This document shows, piece by piece, positions 15,584 to 25,105 of a stretch of DNA of 36,670 nucleotides (positions are counted from its first letter, which is position 1; each line of letters starts with the position of its first letter). Source of the stretch: JBBSUQ01 sp964389755 (GTDB lineage Bacteria > Bacteroidota > Bacteroidia > Flavobacteriales_D > Crocinitomicaceae); assembly GCA_964389755.1 (NCBI GenBank), contig CAYMEW010000038.1:1-36670 (forward strand). Direction: 5' to 3'. The notes beneath the pieces were generated by a model that searched no databases, was not told the DNA's origin, and saw nothing but the letters and a program-made list of their open reading frames with translations. Position numbers and translations under genes: made by a program.

Positions 15584-17062
15584 ATGAAAGAAATAAACCT
15601 CGTTTTTCCGCACCAGTTATTCGAAAAGAATCCGCTGTTATCTGATAAACGAACAAATTGGCTGGTAGAGGAATACCTCTTTTTCCGCCAATACGCGTTC
15701 CACCGTCAGAAACTCGTTTTTCACCGGTCGTCTATGCAGTATTATCAGTCCTGGCTCCGTGATCACGACCACGCGGTACGTTACGTGCATGCCACCGACG
15801 CGGAATCGGATATCCGGAAATTGGTGCCGGCCCTGCAAAAGGAAGGCGTTGAAAAGATGCATTACATCGATCCGACGGATAACTGGCTCGAAAAACGCCT
15901 TGTGCAGGCTGCTGAGAAAGCCAACATCGAACTCGTGCGTTACGACAGTCCGCTTTTCCTGAATGCGAAGCCCCGTGAAGATTTCTTTAAACCTGCCAAA
16001 AAGCGGTATTTCCAGACAGAATATTACACGGCAGAACGAAAGGACCGGGAACTCTTACTGGAAAAGGACGGGAGTCCGCTCGGTGGAAAGTGGTCTTTCG
16101 ATTCGGACAACCGGAAAAAGTATCCGAAAAAGAATCAGGCGCCCGAAGTCTATTTCCCGAAAACGGATGATTTCTATGAAGAAGCAGTTAACTATGTCCA
16201 TAAACACTTCGCGGATAACCCGGGTGAAACGGATACCTGCTATCCGCACACACACCGGAGAGCGAAGGAGTGGCTGAAACGATTTTTGGAGCAGCGCTTT
16301 GGTGAGTTCGGAACTTATGAAGATGCGATCGTTCGTGAAGAATCGATCCTGCACCACGGCCTACTGTCGCCCATGCTGAATGTCGGTTTGCTCACGCCGG
16401 ATGAGGTGCTGGAGGCGGCTTTGGATCAGGCTTCGGAGTCGGACATCCCGCTGAACTCACTGGAAGGATTTGTCCGGCAGATCGTTGGCTGGCGCGAGTT
16501 TATCCGCGGTGTTTACGAATTGAAAGGTACGCAGCAACGCACGCGAAACTACTGGAATTTCAAACGGAAGATCCCGAAATCCTTTTACGACGGAACCACC
16601 GGTATCCTGCCGCTCGATGAAACGATCCGGAAAGTGCTGAAGACAGGTTACTGTCATCACATTGAACGCCTGATGATCCTCGGAAACTGCATGCTCTTGC
16701 ACGAATTCGACCCCGATGAGGTCTATCGCTGGTTCATGGAATTGTTTATCGATTCGTACGACTGGGTTATGGTTCCGAACATTTACGGCATGACGCAATT
16801 CGCGGACGGCGGCATCATGACTACGAAACCTTACGTTAGCGGGAGCAACTACATCCTGAAAATGAGCGATTACCCGAAAGGGGACTGGCAGGAAACGTGG
16901 GACGCGCTGTTCTGGCGTTTTATGGATAAGCACCGCGAGTTCTTTGAACAGAATCCACGCCTGGGAATGTTGCTCGGAACTTTAGATAAAATGAAGGCGG
17001 AAAAGCGCAAACATTTGTTCTCCGTGGCCGACGAATACCTTAAAAAACTTCCCGCGAATTAA
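15584..17062 (+). CDS. Cryptochrome/photolyase family protein (FeS-BCP relative) without Fe-S ligands
   Basis: 492 residues, related to the bacterial cryptochromes/(6-4) photolyases of the PhrB/COG3046 group, which use FAD and blue light to repair UV lesions or to signal. The N-terminal alpha/beta domain opens NLVFPHQLFEKNPLL; the C-terminal FAD domain has LSPMLNVGLLTPDEVLEAAL, EGFVRQIVGWREFIRGVY, GYCHHIERLMILGNCMLL and FADGGIMTTKPYVSGSNYI. In Agrobacterium PhrB the [4Fe-4S] ligands are C350, C438, C441 and C454 (from memory). Counting from the shared HHI motif, C350 corresponds to P343 and C438 to P431; after MSDY the Cys-rich loop is replaced by PKGDWQETWDALFWRF. So the cluster is absent. 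Whether it still repairs DNA is unknown. It converges with an MFS gene, overlapping by four bases. Confidence 0.88.
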   Translation: MKEINLVFPHQLFEKNPLLSDKRTNWLVEEYLFFRQYAFHRQKLVFHRSSMQYYQSWLRDHDHAVRYVHATDAESDIRKLVPALQKEGVEKMHYIDPTDNWLEKRLVQAAEKANIELVRYDSPLFLNAKPREDFFKPAKKRYFQTEYYTAERKDRELLLEKDGSPLGGKWSFDSDNRKKYPKKNQAPEVYFPKTDDFYEEAVNYVHKHFADNPGETDTCYPHTHRRAKEWLKRFLEQRFGEFGTYEDAIVREESILHHGLLSPMLNVGLLTPDEVLEAALDQASESDIPLNSLEGFVRQIVGWREFIRGVYELKGTQQRTRNYWNFKRKIPKSFYDGTTGILPLDETIRKVLKTGYCHHIERLMILGNCMLLHEFDPDEVYRWFMELFIDSYDWVMVPNIYGMTQFADGGIMTTKPYVSGSNYILKMSDYPKGDWQETWDALFWRFMDKHREFFEQNPRLGMLLGTLDKMKAEKRKHLFSVADEYLKKLPAN

Positions 17063-18213
17063 GTCAGTGAGTGCCGGCGGAGCAGGTGCCAGGCCACGTA
17101 AATGGCGCCGCACAGGGCTGCAGTGGCCGCGACGTAGAACGCCAGGGTGATGGATGCGAACGTGCGGTCATAGAAAAGCGTGGCCGCAGAACCACCCATG
17201 ATCCCAAGTTCCAGGGCGATGTACATTGTTCCCGCCCCGATACCGCGTCGATGAGGAAGCGAAAGGTCGGCCGTCCAGGCGAAAAGCGTGGGACTTGTAA
17301 TTCCCGTGGCGACACCGAATACGATGGAAGAAACCATGAAGAGTGTCGGCGTATTCGCATTTCCGGTCATGATCATACTCACCGTCATTAGGCTCAGGCC
17401 GAACAGCAATATCTTCCGGCGCCCGATCCGGTCGGAGATTTTTCCGGTACCCAGCCTGACGATAATCGTTGCCAGCACGTACAGGATGAAAAAGCGCCCT
17501 TTGTCGGCAATGTCCAGGAAAGTAGCATGCTCCGGTGACATGGTCAGCACGACCCCTGAACAGAAAGAAGAAAGAAAAGTAACGATCGCGGCGGGCATCA
17601 CGCTGCGTTCAAATACTTCATTCCAGCCGATGCGCAGCAAGCTGAAGGAAAAGGGTTTCTTCTCCGGGATCGTTTCGCGTGCGGACGCCAATAGTATCGT
17701 TGAGATGACAGCCACAGCGGTGGCTACCAGGAAGAGGTTGTCGAGTCCTGCCCAGATGCGTATACGCGACCCGAGTGCCTGTCCGACACCGATTCCAAGC
17801 GACGTAAAGGTTCCCCAGATTCCCATGCCAAGTCCGCGTTTGTCTGCCGGAAGCACATCCGTTACGAGTGCCGTCCCGCCCGTTGGCATGAACCCGGCGC
17901 TGAAGCCGTGCAGAAAGCGCAACAGGAGAAAAACAAGTACGGAACCCGAAAGCGGGTAGAGGATGGTTGCGATGACGCAAATAACGATACCGGTGAGCAT
18001 GATCGGTTTGCGGCCGATATGATCTGCGAGTTTGCCGGAAAAAGGCCGTGTGATCGCCGAAGAAAGTGTGAACATCACCAGGATAAGCCCGAAATGATCG
18101 CCTCCCAGCGCGTGCATGAATTCGTTCAGTTCCGGCAGTACGAGGTTAAAACTCGTCATGAACAGGAACATGCCGATGCAAACAATCCAAAAATTCCTGC
18201 CGTACGTAAACAT
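17059..18213 (-). CDS. Major facilitator superfamily transporter
   Basis: 384 residues with about twelve transmembrane helices and no signal peptide, as expected for an inner-membrane MFS exporter. The motif between helices 2 and 3 is GKLADHIGRKP (motif A), and its counterpart in the second half is GKISDRIGRRK between helices 8 and 9. The helix-4/5 segment PADKRGLGMGIWGTFTSLGIG resembles motif B/C of drug:H+ antiporters. The N-terminus (MFTYGRNFWIVCIGMFLF) fits the chosen start. Substrate unknown; arabinose/drug-efflux-like subfamilies are the closest in flavour. A -7 box lies 8 bases before the ATG, so the mRNA may be almost leaderless. It is divergent from msrB and convergent with the photolyase gene. 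Confidence 0.9.
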   Translation of the reverse strand: MFTYGRNFWIVCIGMFLFMTSFNLVLPELNEFMHALGGDHFGLILVMFTLSSAITRPFSGKLADHIGRKPIMLTGIVICVIATILYPLSGSVLVFLLLRFLHGFSAGFMPTGGTALVTDVLPADKRGLGMGIWGTFTSLGIGVGQALGSRIRIWAGLDNLFLVATAVAVISTILLASARETIPEKKPFSFSLLRIGWNEVFERSVMPAAIVTFLSSFCSGVVLTMSPEHATFLDIADKGRFFILYVLATIIVRLGTGKISDRIGRRKILLFGLSLMTVSMIMTGNANTPTLFMVSSIVFGVATGITSPTLFAWTADLSLPHRRGIGAGTMYIALELGIMGGSAATLFYDRTFASITLAFYVAATAALCGAIYVAWHLLRRHSLT

Positions 18214-18220
18214 AGTGGCG

Positions 18221-18228
18221 CAAAAGTA
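18221..18228 (-). promoter_or_regulatory. Bacteroidota -7 box for the MFS gene
   Basis: On the minus strand TACTTTTG, an exact TAnnTTTG match, 7 bases upstream of the start codon. Transcription would begin only a few bases before the ATG. Confidence 0.55.
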
Positions 18229-18245
18229 ACAGCATTCAAACTTTT

Positions 18246-18255
18246 GATCGCGATC
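18246..18255. promoter_or_regulatory. Palindrome in the MFS/msrB divergent region
   Basis: GATCGCGATC is a perfect 10-base palindrome in the 57-base gap between two divergent genes. It could be a regulator site, or chance. Confidence 0.25.
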
Positions 18256-18270
18256 CTTGTTAAATTAAAT

Positions 18271-18807
18271 ATGAAAAAAATGAAAGTATTTGCATCCATC
18301 ACCGCTACGGCGCTACTCGCACTGGCCTGTTCGAACCGAATGGACGACCAAAAGGTAGAAACGGACGGAACGACAGCTGCGGCCGAGACTGTTTCTTACA
18401 ACATGCCTTCCGATAGTTCGAAGATCATCAAATCGGATGCAGAATGGAAGAAAATACTCAGTCCGGAAGAATATTATGTGATGCGCGAAGCGGGAACCGA
18501 ACGCGCTTACAGCGGAAAGTACTGGGATAATCACGAAAAGGGTGTTTACTATTGTAAAGCCTGCGACTGGCCGTTGTTTTCCAGCGAAACGAAATTCGAA
18601 TCAGGAACTGGCTGGCCGAGTTTCTATGCCCCGATCTCCAAGAAGTCAGTCATCGAAAAACGGGATAACTCTGCCGGAATGGTACGGACTGAGATCGAAT
18701 GTGCGCGTTGTGAAGGACACCTCGGGCATGTTTTTGATGATGGTCCCGAACCGACCGGGTTGCGATATTGCATGAATTCCGTAGCTTTGAAATTCAAAAA
18801 GAAATAA
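18271..18807 (+). CDS. msrB: Peptide methionine-(R)-S-oxide reductase MsrB, lipoprotein form
   Basis: Reduces the R-epimer of methionine sulfoxide in oxidised proteins. The start at 18271 gives 178 residues with a lipoprotein signal (FASITATALLALACSN, lipobox LALAC, Cys near 20), so the enzyme is predicted to be tethered outside the inner membrane. The catalytic domain begins near residue 60 (EEYYVMREAGTERAYSGKYW). Zinc is held by CKAC and CARC pairs. The motif FESGTGWPSFYAP is typical, and the catalytic nucleophile is C167 in LRYCMNS. It forms an operon with msrA, 8 bases downstream. An external MsrB needs an external reductant; none is encoded here. Family assignment is firm. Confidence 0.95.
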   Translation: MKKMKVFASITATALLALACSNRMDDQKVETDGTTAAAETVSYNMPSDSSKIIKSDAEWKKILSPEEYYVMREAGTERAYSGKYWDNHEKGVYYCKACDWPLFSSETKFESGTGWPSFYAPISKKSVIEKRDNSAGMVRTEIECARCEGHLGHVFDDGPEPTGLRYCMNSVALKFKKK

Positions 18808-18815
18808 TTTACTCA

Positions 18816-19346
18816 ATGATCAGGGAAGCAACATTCGGTGCAGGCTGCTTTTGGTGTGTGGAAGCCTGTTTTTCAGACCTCGACGGCGTCATTTCTGTAA
18901 AATCAGGCTATTCCGGCGGAAAAAGGGAAAACCCGACCTATGAACAGGTGTGCAACGGTGCGACCGGCCACGCAGAAGTCGTGCAGGTTCAGTACGACGA
19001 TTCGAAGATCACGTATCCCGAACTGCTCGAAGCATTTTGGTTCGTACACGACCCGACGCAGTTGAACAGGCAGGGGAACGACATCGGAACCCAATACCGC
19101 AGTGTAATCTTTTATCACGATGATGAACAGCGCGATATTGCTGAAGCATTTAAGCAAAAACTGGATGATGAAAAGGTGTGGGATCAACCGATCGTAACAG
19201 AGATCAGTCCGCTGATCAATTTTTTCCCCGCTGAAGCTTATCACGATAACTATTTCGAACAGAATCCAGGAAATGCCTATTGCCAGGCCGTCGTAAGACC
19301 GAAGGTCGAGAAGTTCAGAAAGGTGTTCGCTTCGAAGCTGGCCTGA
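18816..19346 (+). CDS. msrA: Peptide methionine-(S)-S-oxide reductase MsrA
   Basis: Reduces the S-epimer of methionine sulfoxide, free or in proteins. Start at 18816 gives 176 residues, the usual length of the catalytic domain. The signature GAGCFWC (catalytic C11, plus C14) is at the N-terminus, followed by GVISVKSGYSGGKRENPTYE, HAEVVQVQYD, HDPTQLNRQGNDIGTQYRS and YHDNYFEQNP; the N-terminal Cys, Glu and Tyr residues of the active site are all present. There is no signal peptide, in contrast to MsrB just upstream, so MsrA is predicted to be cytoplasmic. Transcribed with msrB (8-base spacing). Resolving Cys is probably C154 region (YCQAVV). Confidence 0.96.
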   Translation: MIREATFGAGCFWCVEACFSDLDGVISVKSGYSGGKRENPTYEQVCNGATGHAEVVQVQYDDSKITYPELLEAFWFVHDPTQLNRQGNDIGTQYRSVIFYHDDEQRDIAEAFKQKLDDEKVWDQPIVTEISPLINFFPAEAYHDNYFEQNPGNAYCQAVVRPKVEKFRKVFASKLA

Positions 19347-19360
19347 TTTTTCAGGGCATA

Positions 19361-19391
19361 AAAAAACCGCCTGCCAGGTGACAGACGGTTT
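19361..19391 (-). terminator. Intrinsic terminator for the Spy-like gene
   Basis: AAACCGCCTG (19364-19373) pairs with CAGACGGTTT (19382-19391) with one mismatch. On the minus strand the hairpin is followed by a run of T, so it ends the gene read leftward from 19883; it may also stop msrA transcripts. Confidence 0.75.
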
Positions 19392-19409
19392 GGGAAGAAA
19401 GGATGGATA

Positions 19410-19883
19410 TTAAAGATCGTCGTCTTCAAGTTCTTCTTCCATTTCGGAAGACTTTTTACCTTTTTGGTCTTTGTGCATTTCGCGGCGTTTTTCCATACGC
19501 TCTTTTTTCTGCGCCTCCCACTCCTGGTATTTCTCATATTGCTCCGGAGTAAGGATCTGACGTAATTCCACTTTGTAAGCGTCATGGCTTGCGATCATTG
19601 CTGCTTTTTTCTCCTCGCGGGTCATGGTCTCGTTGGAACGCAGTTCTTCGCGTTGTTTGGCCATGCGCAGGTGCAGGTCTTTCACTTTTGCCTGCTGATC
19701 CGCATTGAGTTCGAGCTTTTCGGTCATGTGTTGCGTACGTTTTTCAGCACGCTGCTCCGGGGTCATTTTTTCATGCCGATGATCATGCATTTCTTTTTTT
19801 GCTTTGGCATTTTGTTGTTGCGCCATTCCGGTAAAGCCGATCATAAGAGCGGCACCGAATGCTAAGATTTTCAGATTTTTCAT
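19410..19883 (-). CDS. Spy/CpxP-like periplasmic protein
   Basis: 157 residues, started at ATG 19883 because it gives a signal peptide (NLKILAFGAALMIGFTGMA, cleavage before QQQ). The mature protein is almost wholly helical and charged, with the Spy/CpxP pattern of LTxxQ-like motifs: MTPEQRAEKRTQHMTEKL, LNADQQAKVKDLHLRMAKQR and ILTPEQYEKYQEWEAQKKER. Spy is an ATP-independent periplasmic chaperone; CpxP dampens an envelope-stress kinase. A His-rich segment (MHDHRHEK) could bind metal, and the tail is acidic (EMEEELEDDDL). Which of these roles it has is unknown. Divergent from the LRR gene, with a palindrome between them. Confidence 0.8.
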   Translation of the reverse strand: MKNLKILAFGAALMIGFTGMAQQQNAKAKKEMHDHRHEKMTPEQRAEKRTQHMTEKLELNADQQAKVKDLHLRMAKQREELRSNETMTREEKKAAMIASHDAYKVELRQILTPEQYEKYQEWEAQKKERMEKRREMHKDQKGKKSSEMEEELEDDDL

Positions 19884-19921
19884 ACTTTTATTTTCGGGGC
19901 AGTATTCAATTATAATGCCAA

Positions 19922-19939
19922 AAGGTATGGAAGTACCTT
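19922..19939. promoter_or_regulatory. Inverted repeat between divergent Spy-like and LRR genes
   Basis: AAGGTA and TACCTT flank a 6-base spacer (AAGGTA-N6-TACCTT) in the 88-base gap. It could be an operator for both genes; no regulator is nearby. Confidence 0.3.
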
Positions 19940-19971
19940 CTTTAAAGCCGTCCGATTTGAAAATTAACGCA

Positions 19972-20724
19972 ATGTCGCTGAATAAAACACGTCTTTCATT
20001 TATCCGATTCATCAAGGTTTCGCTGTTGCTTAGCCTGCTTTTCACGCTGCCGTGCGCTTCGCTGCCCGGAAAGGAAGGCAGAAAGATCAACCTGAGTAAA
20101 CGCGGACTCACCGAGATCCCGGAATGGGTTTTTTTAAGTCCTGAAAGCGTGCGGGTACTGAACCTTTTCGGAAATCACCTCACGGAAATCGATCCGCGCA
20201 TCGGTGAACTGAAAAACCTGGAAAAACTCTATGTCGGACGCAATGACCTGAAAACGCTTCCGCCTGAGATTGGCAGACTTAAAAAACTGGAATTGCTCTC
20301 TGCACAATACAATGAGATCGATACCTTGCCGCCGGAGATCGGTGAACTGGAGTCGCTCGAACAGCTCTGGCTGACTCAGAACGAACTGAATTACCTGCCC
20401 GCCGAACTGATGGAACTCAAACGACTGTCGGTACTGAAACTGAACTTTAACCAGTTACTCGCCCTGCCGGAAAATATCGGGAATTGCGAACGGCTGGGAT
20501 TCATTTACCTCAATAAAAATCACCTCACGCGTATTCCGGAAAGTATTTCGAAGTTGAGCCACCTCAAAGAAATGTATCTCGCGAAAGCCGGTGCACTGCT
20601 TGCTCTGCCGGAGTCGATCTGCGACCTGCGGTATATGGAGATCCTGGAAGTGGACCGGGGAACGGTGCTGCCGACCTGTTTGCTTGTTATACGTGCCAAC
20701 CGGCTTCAGATCATTATGCGTTAA
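19972..20724 (+). CDS. Secreted leucine-rich-repeat protein
   Basis: 250 residues. Start at 19972 gives a basic N-terminus and a hydrophobic export signal (FIKVSLLLSLLFTLPCASLP); an earlier in-frame ATG is possible but adds no sensible sequence. From about residue 45 there are seven or eight LRR units of 23 residues with consensus LxxLxLxxNxLxxLPxEIGxL, for example LYVGRNDLKTLPPEIGRLKK and LWLTQNELNYLPAELMELKR. These form a curved solenoid for protein binding. The last unit is irregular (AKAGALLALPESICDL). No enzymatic domain, anchor or sorting signal is visible. Its stop codon overlaps that of the convergent gene. Role unknown; perhaps cell-surface binding. Confidence 0.85.
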   Translation: MSLNKTRLSFIRFIKVSLLLSLLFTLPCASLPGKEGRKINLSKRGLTEIPEWVFLSPESVRVLNLFGNHLTEIDPRIGELKNLEKLYVGRNDLKTLPPEIGRLKKLELLSAQYNEIDTLPPEIGELESLEQLWLTQNELNYLPAELMELKRLSVLKLNFNQLLALPENIGNCERLGFIYLNKNHLTRIPESISKLSHLKEMYLAKAGALLALPESICDLRYMEILEVDRGTVLPTCLLVIRANRLQIIMR

Positions 20725-21080
20725 AGGTTGGAGGCCGCATCCTTGATGCGCACAAACTCATTCTTTACCTGGTTCATCCCGATCACGCCACCGGACATAC
20801 CGGTTGTTTTTCGCGAAATCGTTACGTGCACACCGTCTTCCTTTTCGACAAAATTGACATCGAACTTAAAGTATTTGACAAAAGCGCCGAGCAGAAGACG
20901 TAAAACGCGACTTCCTTTTTCTACCTGTAGAAAATCGGGGGTGGCTGTGTTTAACTTATAACCGAACATGTGAAAGAGGTCTTCGATACGTGTCTTAACT
21001 TCTTCGAGGGAACCGTTATAAACGTTTACAAGTGCGTCCTTGGCTTCGTATTGGGTGCGGACAAAAATGGGTGTAGTCAT
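20721..21080 (-). CDS. Unrecognised small cytoplasmic protein
   Basis: 119 residues from ATG 21080. No signal peptide or membrane helix. Sequence suggests a mixed alpha/beta fold: a helix GSLEEVKTRIEDLFHMFGYKL, strands around PDFLQVEKGSRVLRLLLGAF and KYFKFDVNFVEKEDGVHVTIS, and a C-terminal helix NQVKNEFVRIKDAASNL. The pattern resembles a lipid- or small-ligand-handling domain (SRPBCC-like, tested only by eye), but I do not recognise the family. It lies between the LRR gene and clpB, which is transcribed in the same direction and ends in its own terminator, so it probably has its own promoter, which I could not locate. Confidence 0.7.
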   Translation of the reverse strand: MTTPIFVRTQYEAKDALVNVYNGSLEEVKTRIEDLFHMFGYKLNTATPDFLQVEKGSRVLRLLLGAFVKYFKFDVNFVEKEDGVHVTISRKTTGMSGGVIGMNQVKNEFVRIKDAASNL

Positions 21081-21103
21081 GAGATTCAAGTTTTTCCGAA
21101 ATT

Positions 21104-21136
21104 AAATAAAAAAAGCGGATCCGGAGACCCGCTTTT
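21104..21136 (-). terminator. Intrinsic terminator of clpB
   Basis: AAAAGCGG (21111-21118) pairs with CCGCTTTT (21129-21136). Read leftward, the hairpin is followed by a T-rich run, about 20 bases after the clpB stop. Confidence 0.85.
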
Positions 21137-21156
21137 CGACTGTATCTGTGTATTCC

Positions 21157-23772
<2,616 letters not shown>

Positions 23773-23920
23773 TTTTGAAGTGTTTACACGGGTTCCTCAA
23801 AATATAAACCAATGAGATTTTGAATGGTTCATGCGGTCATTTTGACATTTAAGAGAATAGCGAAGCGCCAATTTGTCTGTTTTGAAAGGGGAAAATTACC
23901 TGCTAAAGGTCAAACTGTCA

Positions 23921-24922
23921 TTACAGGTGAGCACGATACCAGTCTACCGCAAGCGCTAATCCTTTTGAAAGATCGTGTGTGGGCTCGTAACCGAGTAATC
24001 TGCGCGCCTTATCGATAGAGGCCAGCGAATGCGGAATATCCCCGGAACGCTCCGGACCGTGTTGCAGCGGAACTGCGTTCACAGCCGGGTCATATTTGGC
24101 GAGTTCTTCCTTGAGAATGCGAACCAGCGTATTGAGGTCTGTTTGTTCACCGACCGCTGTATTGAAAACCTCTCCGATGGCTTCCGGGTTGGTGGTGGTT
24201 GCCGCCAGGTGATTCATACGGATCACGTTATCGATATAAGTAAAGTCCCGCGAATTCGTGCCGTCTCCATGAATCAGTGGAGATTCATGCTGCATGAGCA
24301 ACTGGGTAAAACGCGGGATCACAGCTGCATAAGCTCCCTGCGGATTCTGGCGCCTGCCATATACATTGAAATAGCGAAGTCCGATCGTTTCCAGGCCGTA
24401 GTTTATGCGAAACACATGCGCATACAATTCATTGACGTATTTTGTAACCGCGTACGGTGAAAGTGGTTTCCCAATGCGCTCTTCGACTTTGGGGAGTTCG
24501 GTTGAATCACCGTAGGTGGAGGAACTCGCGGCGTACACGAAGCGTTTGACACCGGCGTCGCGTGCTGCGATCAGTACGTTCAGGAAACCGGTGATGTTAA
24601 CAGAGTTAGTGGCTTCCGGATGTGCCAACGAACGGGGCACGGAGCCGAGTGCAGCCTGGTGTAGCACGATGTCTATTCCCTGCATGGCCACTTTGCAAAC
24701 TTCCGGATCGCGAATGTCCCCTTCAATCAGCGTAAAGTCCGGGTGCGTTTCAAAATCCGAAAGGTTCTCCCGGCTACCGGTGGAAAAGTTGTCCAGGCAA
24801 ACGACTTTATTATGGTGACGCAGCAGATCTTCACACAAGTTGGAACCGATGAACCCGGCTCCCCCGGTGACGAGTACGCGCGTATGATGAATAAATTGGT
24901 ATGCAGAGGTTTCTCCAGCCAT
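23921..24922 (-). CDS. UDP-N-acetylglucosamine 4-epimerase, WbpP/TviC-like
   Basis: 333 residues from ATG 24922 (a start at 24967 is also possible, but the shorter N-terminus fits relatives). A short-chain dehydrogenase/reductase (extended) that interconverts C4 of UDP-sugars. NAD-binding GxxGxxG is at 20-26 (GGAGFIGSN); the catalytic triad is S in AASSSTYGD plus YxxxK in LSPYAVTKY. Residues GSVPRSLAHPEATNSVNITGF, TIGLRYFNVYGRRQNPQGAY and RDFTYIDNVI match Pseudomonas WbpP and Salmonella TviC, which act on UDP-GlcNAc or its uronic acid, more closely than GalE. It would supply GalNAc-type sugars for surface polysaccharide, but no glycan cluster is present here. Exact substrate is inference. Confidence 0.85.
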   Translation of the reverse strand: MAGETSAYQFIHHTRVLVTGGAGFIGSNLCEDLLRHHNKVVCLDNFSTGSRENLSDFETHPDFTLIEGDIRDPEVCKVAMQGIDIVLHQAALGSVPRSLAHPEATNSVNITGFLNVLIAARDAGVKRFVYAASSSTYGDSTELPKVEERIGKPLSPYAVTKYVNELYAHVFRINYGLETIGLRYFNVYGRRQNPQGAYAAVIPRFTQLLMQHESPLIHGDGTNSRDFTYIDNVIRMNHLAATTTNPEAIGEVFNTAVGEQTDLNTLVRILKEELAKYDPAVNAVPLQHGPERSGDIPHSLASIDKARRLLGYEPTHDLSKGLALAVDWYRAHL

Positions 24923-25054
24923 TCGTGTTGCTACAAAGTTTATACTTTTTCCGAAGTAAAGGACCATCCTGGAAGAAAAAATATTTCTTTTTCATAAAAT
25001 TACTGTAAGTCAGTGTTTTAAATCTGTTCACTTAAAAGTTTTCAACAAGTCGTG

Positions 25055-25091
25055 TAACAATTGTTAATAACGGACGTAATACCTGTTAACA
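25055..25091. promoter_or_regulatory. Two palindromes upstream of the GH73 gene
   Basis: TAACAATTGTTA (25055-25066) is a perfect 12-base palindrome and TGTTAACA (25084-25091) a perfect 8-base one; their centres are 27 bases apart and the second ends 14 bases before the ATG at 25106. They share the half-site TAACA/TGTTA and may be paired operators. Confidence 0.35.
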
Positions 25092-25105
25092 AACACAACG
25101 ACATC

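Noticed and set aside
17288..17959. 223-residue plus-strand frame opposite the MFS gene
   Set aside because: Ser/Pro/Arg-rich shadow of a clear membrane protein; no start context.
19804..19971. N-terminal extension of the LRR protein
   Set aside because: It runs antisense through the start of the Spy-like gene and hides the natural signal peptide.
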